A stretch of DNA of 64,000 bases from JASHPR01 sp963749145. GTDB lineage: Bacteria; Actinomycetota; Actinomycetes; Streptosporangiales; Streptosporangiaceae. This document shows positions 16,856 through 27,931 of this stretch, one piece after another. The stretch is taken from positions 682,001 through 746,000 of the forward strand of contig CAVVLN010000002.1 of NCBI GenBank assembly GCA_963749145.1. Direction: 5' to 3'. Both the position numbers and the translations under genes were made by a program. Every line of letters starts with the position of its first letter. Position 1 is the first letter of the stretch. The notes beneath the pieces were generated by a model. That model saw only the letters and a program-made list of their open reading frames with translations, was not told the DNA's origin and did no database searches.

Positions 16856-17166
16856 CAGGTCACCGGTTCCGGCTGTGCCGCGACGAACGAGACAACCTGG
16901 CCCTGGCGGACCGGATCGTAGCCGTTGACCTTGATGTACGCGCCGGGGTTCGCCTGCCGGCAGGCCTCGAGCTCGGCGAGCACAACGGCGGGGTCATCGG
17001 TGTCGAACAACGGCAGCTTCCACATCGTCCAGTAGTGGTCGTAGGGGTCTGGCGCAGTGGTGTACTCGATGCCGACCACCAGGTGCCGGCCAAGAATCGA
17101 GCGGACCTGCTGCGCAAGCTGCTCGCCGGACAGCCTGGGCAGGTAGGAGAAGGTCTCGAGTCTCAT
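16855..17166 (-). CDS. cbbS: Ribulose bisphosphate carboxylase small subunit
   Basis: This 103-residue protein is the normal length of bacterial form I small subunits without a long C-terminal hairpin. Typical motifs are TFSYLPRLSGEQLAQQV, IEYTTAPDPYDHYWTMWKLP, LAELEACRQANPGAYIKVNG and GYDPVRQGQVVSFVA. Its ATG overlaps the cbbL TGA (ATGA) and its stop overlaps the prk start. It assembles with CbbL into the L8S8 carboxylase. Confidence 0.96.
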   Translation of the reverse strand: MRLETFSYLPRLSGEQLAQQVRSILGRHLVVGIEYTTAPDPYDHYWTMWKLPLFDTDDPAVVLAELEACRQANPGAYIKVNGYDPVRQGQVVSFVAAQPEPVT

Positions 17167-18572
17167 GCCTGCATCACATCCGGGATGTCGACGGCCTCGA
17201 ATTCAAATCGGATCTCCCGCCAGGTTTCCAGTGCGGCGGCCAGCTCGGGAGACTGGTTGGCGGCGTGCTTCAGGATGTCCGGTCCTTCGGCGGTCAGGTC
17301 GCGTCCCTCGTTGCGGGCCTGTACGCAGGCCTCGAGTGCTACCCGGTTGGCCGTCGCCCCGGCGCGGCTGCCCTGGGGGTGGCCTGCAGAACCGCCGCCG
17401 AACTGGAAGACCGCGTCGTCGCCGAAGATCTCGACCAGAGCCGGCATGTGCCAGACGTGGATCCCGCCGGAGGCAGCGGGCAGCACCGCGGGCAGCGATG
17501 CCCACTGCTGGTCAAAGTAGATGCCTCTGCTCCGGTTGGCGGGCACGAAGTCTTCGCGCAGCAGGTCCACCACGCCCAGCGTGGTCTCCCGGTCGCCTTC
17601 GAGCTTGCCCACCACCGTGCCGGTGTGCAGATGGTCACCGCCGGCCAGGCGCAGCCACTTGGCCAGCACCCGGAAGTGGATGCCGTGGTCCTTCTGCCGG
17701 TCGACGACCGCGTGCAGGGCACGGTGGACGTGAAGCAGCATCCCGTTGCGCCGGCACCACCGCGACAGCGTGGTGTGCGCGGAGAACCCGCCGACAAGGT
17801 AGTCGTGCATGATGATCGGTGAGCCGAGCTGCCGGGCGAACTCGGCCCGCTCTAGCATCTGCTCGCAATCCGGGGCGGTGACGTTCAGATAGTGCCCCTT
17901 GCGCTCGCCCGTCTCGTGCTCGGCCTTATGCACCGCCTCCATGACGAATTGAAAGCGGTCGCCCCAGCGCATGAACGGCTGCGAGGTGATGTTCTCGTCG
18001 TCCTTGGTGAAGTCGAGCCCGCCGCGCAGCAGTTCAAAGCACGCGCGCCCGTAATTCCTCGGAGACAGGCCGAGCTTGGGCTTAAGGGTCGCGCCGAGCA
18101 GCGGGCGGCCGTATTTGTTCAGCCGGTCTCGCTCAACCTGGATCCCGGTCGGCGGCCCCTGGAAGGTCTTGACCAGCGCGACCGGGATCCGCAGGTCCTC
18201 CAGCCGCAGCGCCCGGATCGCCTTGAAGCCGAACACGTTCCCGGTGATCGAGGCCATCATGCTGGTCACCGATCCCTCCTCGAACAACTCGAGGGGATAG
18301 GCGACGTAGGCGAGGTACTGGTCCGCCCGGCCGGGGACGGGCTCGAGACAATAGGCATGCGCCTGGTACCGCTCGAGTGTCGTCAGCCGATCGGTCCACA
18401 CCGTGGTCCAGGTAGCGGTCGATGACTCGGCCGCGACGGCCGCCGCAGCCTCCTCCGGTGCCACTTCCGGCTGCGGAATCAGCCTGAACGCGGCGAGGAC
18501 ATCGGTATCACGCGGCTGGTAGCCGGGATTCCAGTAGATCTCCCGGTACTCGCGGACTCCTGCTTCAAACAT
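17163..18572 (-). CDS. cbbL: Ribulose bisphosphate carboxylase large subunit, form I
   Basis: This is a 469-residue true RuBisCO. GGLDFTKDDENI contains the carbamylated Lys and the Mg-binding Asp/Glu. LLGATLKPKLGLS contains the catalytic Lys, HVHRALHAVVDRQKDHGIHF is the His-containing strand, and HTGTVVGKLEGD is loop 6 with its Lys. The presence of CbbS makes it form I; an actinobacterial subtype (form IE-like) is an inference. The start MFEAGVREYREIYWNPGY is typical of the family. The ribosome site is weak. It is 54 bp downstream of a LysR gene on the same strand. Confidence 0.97.
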   Translation of the reverse strand: MFEAGVREYREIYWNPGYQPRDTDVLAAFRLIPQPEVAPEEAAAAVAAESSTATWTTVWTDRLTTLERYQAHAYCLEPVPGRADQYLAYVAYPLELFEEGSVTSMMASITGNVFGFKAIRALRLEDLRIPVALVKTFQGPPTGIQVERDRLNKYGRPLLGATLKPKLGLSPRNYGRACFELLRGGLDFTKDDENITSQPFMRWGDRFQFVMEAVHKAEHETGERKGHYLNVTAPDCEQMLERAEFARQLGSPIIMHDYLVGGFSAHTTLSRWCRRNGMLLHVHRALHAVVDRQKDHGIHFRVLAKWLRLAGGDHLHTGTVVGKLEGDRETTLGVVDLLREDFVPANRSRGIYFDQQWASLPAVLPAASGGIHVWHMPALVEIFGDDAVFQFGGGSAGHPQGSRAGATANRVALEACVQARNEGRDLTAEGPDILKHAANQSPELAAALETWREIRFEFEAVDIPDVMQA

Positions 18573-18626
18573 GACTCAAGCGTATAACGGCCACATATTT
18601 AAAAAAAGGCCAAGTTTATGTATCTG
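18573..18626 (-). promoter_or_regulatory. AT-rich spacer between the LysR gene and cbbL
   Basis: This 54-bp gap is markedly AT-rich (runs of A and T at 18597-18606), unlike its surroundings. On the reverse strand it carries TTGGCC and, downstream, TTATAC, which could form a promoter for cbbLS-prk with a long spacer. LysR-type T-N11-A sites may be present but I cannot assign one. A regulator acting here is inferred from context. Confidence 0.4.
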
Positions 18627-19523
18627 TCATAGAAGTTTCTCTATGACAGCCCGGCCGTGCGCCGACCGGAGGAACTCGCCGAACGCGCGGACCGCCGGGC
18701 GCCGCGGCCCTGACGGCGAGAACAGGACATGCCACGGGCGGGTCAGCGGCGTGCCGGCGACACCGATCTCGCACAGCGTGCCGTCCCGCAGCTCGCGGGC
18801 CACAGCGAACCGTGAGATCAAGGTGATCCCTAGGCCGACGAGCAGGCCCTGCCTGATCGCGCCGTTGGATCCCAGCGTGAGCATTTCCGGCGCGCGGTTC
18901 TCCGCCGAGCCTAGGTCCAGGTCGGCCAGCAAGCGCTCGGTGGCCAGCCGGGTGCCCGAGCCCTCCTCGCGCAGCAGCCAGGGAGTCCGGGCCAGGTTGT
19001 CCGGAACCTCCCTGCCCACGACCACGAGCTCGTTCCCGACCAGCGGGTAGCCGACCAGGCTCCTGCCCGCCGGCAGGCCGCCGATGCCGATGTCAGCGCG
19101 CCGCGATTCAATCCGCTCGAACACCGTGGCCCGGTTGCCGACCTCGAGCAAGATGCTGACGCCCGGATGCAGCTGCCGGTAGGACTGGATCAGCGGCGGC
19201 GCCAGATACTCTCCCGCCGTGTTCACGGCGACGAGCCGGATCCTGGAGTTCTCCGGGTGAGCGGCCTCCTGGGCCGCGTTCTTGCCTTGCTCGAGCAGGC
19301 CGATCACCTGAGCCGCGTAGGGCGCGAAGGCCTCGCCGGACTCGGTCGGCCGCACTCCCCGGCCGTGCCGTTCGAACAGCACCGTGCCGAGTTCGCGGGC
19401 GAGCGACGCGACCGCGGCTGACACCGACGGCTGGCTCACCAGCAACTGGCCCGCCGCGGCGTGCACGCTGCCAGTGTTCTTCACCGCCAAGAACGCGCGG
19501 ATCTGGGTCAGGGTGACCGCCAC
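18627..19523 (-). CDS. LysR-family transcriptional regulator, CbbR-like
   Basis: This 298-residue protein begins with the winged helix-turn-helix AVTLTQIRAFLAVKNTGSVH and AAGQLLVSQPSVSAAVASLA. A periplasmic-binding-like effector domain follows (RIRLVAVNTAGEYLAPPLI, DIGIGGLPAG, REEGSGTRLATERLL, LGSNGAIRQGLLVGLGITLI). CbbR regulators control Calvin operons and respond to metabolites. Here the gene is on the same strand directly upstream of cbbL, whereas cbbR is often divergent. Being a CbbR is inferred from position and general likeness. Confidence 0.85.
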   Translation of the reverse strand: MAVTLTQIRAFLAVKNTGSVHAAAGQLLVSQPSVSAAVASLARELGTVLFERHGRGVRPTESGEAFAPYAAQVIGLLEQGKNAAQEAAHPENSRIRLVAVNTAGEYLAPPLIQSYRQLHPGVSILLEVGNRATVFERIESRRADIGIGGLPAGRSLVGYPLVGNELVVVGREVPDNLARTPWLLREEGSGTRLATERLLADLDLGSAENRAPEMLTLGSNGAIRQGLLVGLGITLISRFAVARELRDGTLCEIGVAGTPLTRPWHVLFSPSGPRRPAVRAFGEFLRSAHGRAVIEKLL

Positions 19524-19560
19524 CTAGCACCCTCCCCCCACGTCGATGAGGCGCTGACTC

Positions 19561-19576
19561 ATAGGCATTCACCTAT
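19561..19576. promoter_or_regulatory. Dyad upstream of the LysR gene
   Basis: ATAGGCATTCACCTAT has 5-bp perfect arms around 6 nt and lies 38 bp before the regulator start in a 255-bp gap. LysR regulators often bind interrupted dyads upstream of their own gene. Spacing does not match the strict T-N11-A rule, so this is only a candidate autoregulatory site. Confidence 0.35.
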
Positions 19577-19778
19577 CATTTCGCGGCATCAGCAGCAAGC
19601 CTGGCTCAGACACCGTCGGCCCGGCTCCCGCCATGGCGGGGACGTCCGGGCCGTCTCGGCCTGATGCCATAAGGCGGATCCGGCGTCACCACGCTGGCTG
19701 GCCTAGCGTCGACCGCGCCGGGCCCGGTGGGCGCGTCCGGGAGGACGGGCCGTCACTGCAGGCGGGCTCGGCGGTTGT

Positions 19779-21041
<1,263 letters not shown>

Positions 21042-21158
21042 GTGGGTCGCCTTCCGGGTAGAACTCCGTTCGGTTTCCCATAGTGGCACCCCGCCCGCTC
21101 TCGCAAAAGGGCACGCGGCAACGGCCAGCCCGCCGGCAACGGCGGCCGCGCAGGGGAG

Positions 21159-22230
21159 CTAATCCGGGCCGCTCCCCGCCGGGCCGGGCGCGGACCTGGC
21201 CTTCGCCGCCGCCGCCGTTCCGCGCTGGGCCCCGGCCTTCGCCGGTGCCGCCGTGCCGGCCGCTGCCGCCGTCCCGGCCGCTGCCGCCGCGGCGGTGCCG
21301 GACCGGCGGGCCGCGGTCTTTCTGGTGGCCGCCTTGGTCCCGCCCGCTCGCCGCGACCGCCGGCCGGACCCGGGGCCCGATCGCCGTCCGGGCTGGCGTC
21401 CCCGGTCATGATGACGATCGCCACCGGGCACGAGACCCCGCTGATCTCGACGACCGTGCAGGCCAGCGAGGCCCCGCCCGCCCGCAGGGCCAGCCAGTCA
21501 CTGCCGTCCGCGGCCGCGTCGGTCACCACGGGGGAGGCGCCGGGCGTGCCCGCCATGACCAGGCAGGCTCCGATCGCCCGGAGCATCGCGCGGACGACGG
21601 CCGGCGGCTCGCCCAGGACCTCCCGCAGCCGGGTCTCGACCCCGGCGAGGAACGGGCCCGGCTCCGGCTCGCCGGCCGCGCCCGGGACGGCCGCCTCCCA
21701 GCCGCAAGCGACGGACTCGGACGCCCGGACGCCCAGGACGAACCCGTCCAGGTGACCGGTGCCGCGGGCGGTCCGCGCCCGGGACGGCTCGCCCGCCGCC
21801 GGGCCCGGCTGGGTGTCGGGGGAGGGTGACGGCCGCGGCACCATGGGCGGGGCCGCCTCCCGGGCCTGGCCCGCCGGGTCGGGCTGGCCGCAATGCACCG
21901 TGACCCGCAGGTCGGGGTTCAGGCCGAGCGCCACCGCGGCCCGTTCCAGGTAGGCCGACAGGAGCGTGGGCGGCCAGGCCGCGCGGCGGGGGAGCGGCCC
22001 GGCGTCGGTCAGCCGCAGCCCGCGCCAGGTCACCAGCGGCTGACCAGCGGAATCGACCGCCTCGACATCCCAGACGTACGCCGGCGCCTGCGGCGCGGAC
22101 CAGGTCGCCTCGGGCGCGGTGGCCTGGGCCGGCACCACGAGCGCTGCGGGGCCGGGCCCGGCCGCGCGGCTGGGCCCGGGGGTGGCGGGCCGCGGGCTGG
22201 GCACCGCCCCGGCCGGGATACCGGCGCGCG
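21159..22230 (-). pseudogene. PKSE-like polyketide synthase, 3' part: end of dehydratase region and phosphopantetheinyltransferase-like domain
   Basis: In a frame different from the upstream part, VWDVEAVDSAGQPLVTWRGL, LLSAYLERAAVALGL continue the dehydratase region of enediyne PKSs. Then LDGFVLGVRASESVACGWEA, LREVLGEPPAVVRAMLRAIG and WLALRAGGASLACTVVEISG resemble their integrated phosphopantetheinyltransferase. The motif usually reading GCD(V/I)E near the domain start is ACGWE, so one metal-binding acid is missing. The frame is lost near 21340-21410. A Lys/Ala-rich tail (GTKAATRKTAARRSG) in another frame runs to a TAG at 21159, a possible original C-terminus. Boundaries are approximate. Confidence 0.6.
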
Positions 22231-24624
22231 CAGCCGGCCCTCCGCGGGACCGTGTGGCGCGGATCGGACCTCGGCGGAACGGTCCGTGACGGAACGGCCC
22301 TCTGCGGCTGCGACCTCCACGGCCCGGATCTCTACCGCGCCCTCGGCCTTCCGGCCGCTGAACGTGACGGAGTTGCATCCTCCCGGCAGCAGCCGCCGGT
22401 GCGGAACGCACGCCTGCAGCACATGCCAGGTCGCGTCGTTCAGCCCGGGGCTGCCCAGGATCAGGCTCGCGTCGGCGGTGTCGCCCAGGCCGGCGAACCA
22501 GGGCTGGCCGTCTCCGCCGCGCACCAGGGCGCGGCACGATCGTGACGTCACCTCGGGCAGCAGGGCGGCGCGCCGGAACTGGCCGGACTGGAAGCAGACC
22601 GGCCCGTACAGCTCGGTGCCGTCGACGATCCCGGCGTCGCTGGCTGGCATCTCGTCCAGTTCCGGCAGGCTCGCCGCAAGCGACGCCCCCGCGGCGCCGG
22701 CCGGCTCGTCCGCGCCGTGGAACGTCGCCCGGAAGTGTTCCGCGGCGAACCCGCTCTCCGCGCACCGCATCACCGCGGTCACCGAATCGCCGTCCTTCAG
22801 CGCGCAGATCCGGATCAAGGCCGGCGGGTCATCGGGGCCGGCCGGGACCACGACCGGCGCCTCCATCGAGACCGCGGTCAGCAGGCGCATCGGCCGGCCG
22901 GCCAGCACGCTGGCCGCCTGGGCCATCGCCTCCAGGGCCATCACCGCCGGCAGCACCGTCATCCCGTCGACCCGGTAGTCGGCCAGGTAGGGGTCGGTCC
23001 GCGGGGTCAGCCGCGCGTCGCAGACGAGCTCGACCCCGGGGTAGTGGACCCGGACTTCCGCGACGAACCGGCCGGGCAGCCTCGCATCGCGGGGCTTCGG
23101 CGTGGTCGCCGCGGCGATCGGGGGCGGCCCGGGCACGCCCACCCGGCCGTGCACGGCCAGGCGGGTCGGCAGCCCCGGCGTGGCCAGCGTCTTGAGCAGC
23201 TGCCGCGAGCCCTCCCTGACCCCGATGGGCATGGCGCCGGACCGGGCCATCCGGTCGGCCAGGCTGGTCCGCTGGCCCAGGCCCGATCCCGACCAGGCCG
23301 GCCAGTCGACGTGCAGCGCCCGGCACCCGGGAATGCTGTCGGCCATCCGCTCGGCCCGCTCCGCGAGCGAGCCGCTGGCCAGCGCCAGCAATCCCTCCCC
23401 GGCCAGCCCGTAGCAGCCCGCCACCGAGCCGAAGGTGATGATCAGCCGGAGCTGCCTGGCCGTGATCGCGCTGACCAGCTGGTGCAGGCTCGCGCCTTCC
23501 GCTGACACGTGCGCGCGCAGTTCGTCCTCGGTCAGCTCGGCGATCGGTCGCGGGCCGCCGACGCCGACCGCGTGCGCCACGGCGGTGACCGGCCCGAGGC
23601 GGCGCTCGATGCGCTGCAGCGCGCGCCGCAGGTCGGCGGGGTTGGCCACGTCCACGTCCTCGACGGACATCCGGACCCCGGCCGACCTGAGCTGCCCGAG
23701 CCCGGCGTCCACGTCGGCGGCCTGACCGGGGCCCTCACGCCCGATCACGGCGATGGGCGCGCCGCAGCAGGCCAGCACCTGGGCCAGGGCCAGCCCGGCG
23801 CCGCCCGAGCCCCGGCTGACCAGCACCACGTCGGCCGGGCCGAGCGGGAACTCACCGGTGCCGGCCGTCTCGGCGGGCATCATCACGGTCTCGTGCGGGT
23901 GCCCGGCGGTGTCGATCACCAGCTCGCGGAACGTGCCGGGCTCCGCGGCGGCGAACCGGCGAGCCGCGCGTAGTCCCTCGGCGCTCTGCGGCACCCGCAG
24001 CACGGTGATGCCCAGCTCCGGGTGTTCCGCGTGCAGGCTCGCGCAGAACCCGGTGAACCCGGGCCCGTGCGTGACCAGCACCAGCCGGCCGCTGCCGATC
24101 GCGTCCCGCGCGGCGGCGAGCGCTACCGCGCAGGAGTCCGGGTCGGCCGGATCGCCGACGATCGCGAGCGCCCGGCCGGCCGCCGGGTCGTCCGGGAAAA
24201 CCTCACTGACCAGTGCCCCGAACGCCCCGCCGGTGGCGGCTCGGACCCGCCACGGCCGGTCGTCGCCGGGGCGGATCGCGTCGGGCCCGGCCGGGCGCAG
24301 TTCCTCGGCGAAGCACCGGACCCACGGGCCGACCCCGGTTACCGGCGCGGGCTGGGCCGACGCGGGCTCGACGGCGCTCGTGGGTGCCGCGGGAGCGGGC
24401 GTGGATTCGTCGGCGGGCGCGGCCGCGGCCGACCGCCGGCCCGACGGCGTGAGCCTGGCCGCGGCCCGGCGGGCCGCCGTGCGCCGACCGGCGGGCGGCC
24501 GCTCGGCCTGGGCCCGCTCGCCCGCCGCCGCCCGTTCGGCCTCCACCGCGCGCTGGGCCACAGCCGCGGCCTCGGCCAGCGAAACGGTCGGCGTCGCCGG
24601 GTCAGCCGGGGCGGTCACGGCCAT
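22030..24624 (-). pseudogene. PKSE-like polyketide synthase, middle part: ketoreductase and dehydratase regions
   Basis: This 864-codon frame has an Ala/Arg-rich N-terminus where an acyl carrier protein would be expected; no DSL-type phosphopantetheine site is seen. The ketoreductase-like part has VVLVSRGSGGAGLALAQVLA and FGSVAGCYGLAGEGLLALAS, where the usual catalytic Tyr and Asn positions are Leu and Ser/Gly. The dehydratase-like part has VHYPGVELVCDARLT, DPYLADYRVDGMTVLPAVMA (usual catalytic His is Tyr) and NDATWHVLQACVPHRRLLP. Genuine coding ends between about 22205 and 22290, after which the next frame continues the domain. The ATG at 24624 overlaps the previous stop, but the frame also continues the upstream 8-residue repeat, favouring one broken gene. 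Confidence 0.7.
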
Positions 24625-27608
24625 CGCCGGGCTGGCCAGCCCGGCGATGGCGGGTGAGGCGTCCGCGGGCCCGGCGGGCTCGAGGCGTCCGCGGGCCCGG
24701 CGGGTGAGGCGTCCGCGGGCCCGGCGGGTGACGCGTCCGCAAGTCCGGCAGGCCCGGCGGTCACCGGGCTTGGCGCCCCGGCCAGCGGGCCGTCCGGCGT
24801 CGCGGCGCCGGCCGCGGCCTGCGGGCTGACCGCCTCTTCCTGGCCGGGCCCGGTTTCCTGGCCGGGCCCGGTTTCCTGGCCGGGCCCGGTTTCCTGGACG
24901 GGCACAGTGACCTGGCAGGGGTTCGTGATGAAGGTCTGCTCGCGCCAGATGTCAAACGGCCGCGACGGCCGTCCGGCGAACAGCTCGGCCGGGCTCGGCA
25001 GCGCGCCCGCCGCGAACAGAGCGGCGGCCGCCCGGGTCGCGTCCGCGCCATTACCCGAGCCGAGGCTGACCGCCGGGATCTCGCACAACACGGCCGCCGC
25101 CCGGGCCAGCGCCTGGCCGGGCCCGGTCTCCAGCAGCAGGCTGGCCCCGGCCGCTCCGGCCCTCAGCGCCCGGTCGAGGCCGGGCGGGCAGTCAAGCTCG
25201 GCGCCCAGGAGCTCGGCGACATCGTCCGCCGAGGCAACGTCGCGACCGAGTGCGGCCGAGATCAGCCGGTGCCGGGGCGCGGAGATCGCCAGGCGGCGCG
25301 CGACCCGGCGGAGCTCGGCCTGTTGGTCCCGACTCTCCCGTCCGCCCGTGTCCGTTGCCTCGCCGGAAACCTGGCCGGCGCTGGCCGCCGCTATCTCGGC
25401 CCGGGCGGCCGCGAACGCCACCGCGTCGGCCTCGCTGAGGCACCCGGCCCAGACGAGCCCCGCGAGCTCGCCGTGGCCGTACCCGACCGCGGCGGCGGCG
25501 CTCGCGCCGAGCTGGCCGAGCCAGCGCAGTGCGGCCAGCGGCCGCAGCGGGTCGCCGGGCTCCGGCCCGGTCGCGGCGTCGTCCGCCTGGTCCGCCTGGT
25601 CCGCCTGGTCCGCCTGGTCCGCCCAGTCCGCCCGGTCCGCCTGCTCCGCGCCGTGGTCGGACAGCAGCAGCGTGACGCGGCCGTCCGCGCCGTCCGCGGC
25701 GTAGATTCCCGGCCGGGCCGCGATCAATCCGTCGGTCAGGCTCGACAGCAGGGCGGTCCCCTGACCGGCCAGCCGGGCCAGCTGGTCTTGGTTGGAGGCC
25801 ACGATCGCCAGCCGCACCGGCCCCTGGCTGGCGGCGTCGCGGGCCAGCTGGCAGGCGAGGTCGCCGAGCTCGGCGTCGGAGAGCCAGGGGGTTATGCGGG
25901 CGATCCGCGCCAGGACCGCGTCCAGCGCATCGCGGTCCGGAGCGTGAAGCAAATATGCCATGGATCGCGCCAGGGCGCCGATGACCGGCCTGTCCGGCTC
26001 CGGCGCCGGCGCGGCGGCGCGCGGCTTGCGCTCGTGGCGGCCGCGGGCCGGCTCGCTGCGCAGCACCAGGTGAACGTCGATGCCCGGCCCCATGGCGCTG
26101 ACCCCGGCGATCCGGGTGCCGTCCGGCCAGGGCTCGGGCTCGGCGGGCAGCCGCAGCGCGGCCTGGCCGCCGCGCAGCAGCGGATGCGGCCTGCTGAACC
26201 CGGTCGCGGGCGGGATGTAGCCGGTGCTCATCGCGAGCGCCGTCTTGATCAGGCCGGCCGCGCCCGCCGCGGCCTTGGTGTTCCCGATGTTGGCCTTGAT
26301 CGAGCCCAGCGCGGCGACCTGCTGCGCGCCCGCGCGCAGCTCGGCCAGGGCGGACAGCTCGGTGGTGTCGGCGGCCGCGGTGCCGGCGCCGTGGCCCTCG
26401 ATCAGCTGGACGTCGGCCGGGGCGATCCGGGCCCGCTGGTAGGCGCGATGCAGGGCGAGGAACTGGCTGTGGGCGTCGGGCACGGTCATGCTGACCTGGC
26501 CAGCCGCGGATATGCCCCAGCCGGCGATCTCCGCGTACACCGGCAGCCCGTTGAGCCGCGCGTCGGCGGACCGCATCAGCACGACCATGCCGCAGCCTTC
26601 ACCGGGCAGGAACCCGGTCGGGTTCTCGTCGTAGACGCGCATGTCGCCGCGGGCCAGGGCGCCGGTCTTGGCCAGCCCGACGAGTTCCAGCGGGTCGATG
26701 CTGATGTCCACCCCGCCCGCGATGGCGACGTCGAGGTCGCCCGTGGCCAGCGCGGTGCACGCGGACGCGACCGCGAGCAGCGACGACGCCTGGGCCCCGT
26801 CCACCGTGTAGCCGCCGCCGCGGAAGCCGAAGTAGCCGCAGATCCGGGACGCGATCGCGGCGGGGGTGCTGCCCGCGAGGGTCTCGTCGGTCGCGGCCGG
26901 GAACGGCGCCAGGTACCGCTGGGCCGCGTGCCGCAGCACCGGGATCGCGCGCTCGCGGGGAATGTCGCCCGCGGCCAGCGCCTCGGCCAGCACGCGGCGG
27001 ACGTACGGCCAGCGCAGCCGCAGCGCGGCCGCGCGTGACCAGTCCCCGGTGAGGGTGTTGCCGATGATGACCCCGGTGCGGCCGCGGGCCAGGCCCTGGC
27101 CTAAAGCGAATCCCGCGGCGGTCAGGGCGCGCGCCGTGGTCTCCAGCGCGAGCCAGTGCGCCGGATCGGCGGCCAGGTAGACGGACTCGGGCACGCCGAA
27201 GGCTTCCAGGTCGAACCGCCAGCCCTCCAGCAGCGCGGCCCGGGCGCTGTAGGTGGCGTCAGGGACGGCCCGGTCGGCGTTGTAGTAGTCGGCCAGGTCC
27301 AGCCGGCTGGGCGGCAGCCGCCGGAACGCCTGGCGCCCGGTCAGCACCAGGTCCAGCAGCGCGGCCGGGTCGTCGGCGTCGGGGAACCGGCAGCCCATGC
27401 CGATGATCGCGATCGGCGACGGGCTGCCCGCGGGTTCCGCGCCCGCGGCCGGGATCGCGGCCTGCCGCCACCGATGCGCGTTCGCAGCCCAGGAGTCACC
27501 GTCCGGTCCCGGCGACCCGAGCCCGTCGAAATCAGCGTCGTCATCACGTTGCCGGCCCATAAGATACCGAAATGGACGCAGTGATTCCGCGCGCGACCGA
27601 ATATCCAT
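24615..27608 (-). pseudogene. PKSE-like polyketide synthase, 5' part: ketosynthase and acyltransferase regions with lost catalytic residues
   Basis: This frame of about 997 codons starts at an ATG with a GGGGGA site. It follows enediyne PKSs closely: SPIAIIGMGCRFPDADDPA, RQAFRRLPPSRLDLADYY, DPAHWLALETTARAL, GRTGVIIGNTLTGDWSRA, LRWPYVRRVL and RPFDIWREQTFITNPC. The ketosynthase nucleophile is Gln (VDGAQASSLL, about residue 273). The first His is kept (EGHGAGT), but the second is Asn (KANIGNTKAAAG, about 443). The acyltransferase serine motif GHSxGE is GYGHGE (Gly about 711). Short repeats (ADQ, TGPGQE, GPADASPA) fill the linkers, and a 2-nt expansion near 24680 ends the frame. Chain extension is not expected. 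Confidence 0.8.
24652..24755 (-). repeat. 24-bp coding tandem repeat with one 26-bp unit
   Basis: About four units read TGAGGCGTCCGCGGGCCCGG plus CGGG on the plus strand, coding GPADASPA on the reverse strand. One unit near 24680 begins CTCGAGG in place of TGAGG and is 26 bp. That 2-nt difference shifts the reading frame exactly where the polyketide synthase frame breaks. Confidence 0.75.
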
Positions 27609-27931
27609 TATTCCCCCGAAACTTGGCCTGATCTCCCCCATGGCCCTGCCCAGCCACAACCGCACCGCCGACTCGTACTGAGGGGACTCCCCGCAGCTCT
27701 CGCCTTCCCCCGAAGGCGTGACGCGGGCGGCATCGTGGATGGGTGAGACGACATTATTGGCGGCGCGTCCGGCGGTCAAGATGAAATCTGGAATGCAGCT
27801 TTTTGAACCCCAGGCCGCTCGCCGGCACCCGTTGGCGCTCAATTCGGGAACGGCGGCGTTCTGGCCTTATGGACGAAAGGCGCCCGCGTCACCGAAAGGC
27901 GCGGGAACGGGCGCCGCCGCGCTGCCCCTCG
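27609..27931. other. 323-bp gap upstream of the PKS-like gene
   Basis: This lies between the ATG of the PKS-like gene and the stop of ridA, which are on the same strand. A few AT-richer stretches (around 27745-27800, such as GACATTATTGG and GATGAAATCTGG) could hold the PKS promoter. No gene, repeat or clear operator was found. Confidence 0.4.

Noticed and set aside
17163..18572. RuBisCO-like protein (form IV) in place of true RuBisCO
   Set aside because: The carbamylated Lys, metal ligands and loop 6 Lys are all present, and cbbS and prk are adjacent.
26700..26900. Reading the ketosynthase Cys-to-Gln change as a KSQ loading module
   Set aside because: KSQ domains keep both active-site His residues for decarboxylation. 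Here the second is Asn, and the AT serine, KR Tyr and DH His are also lost.
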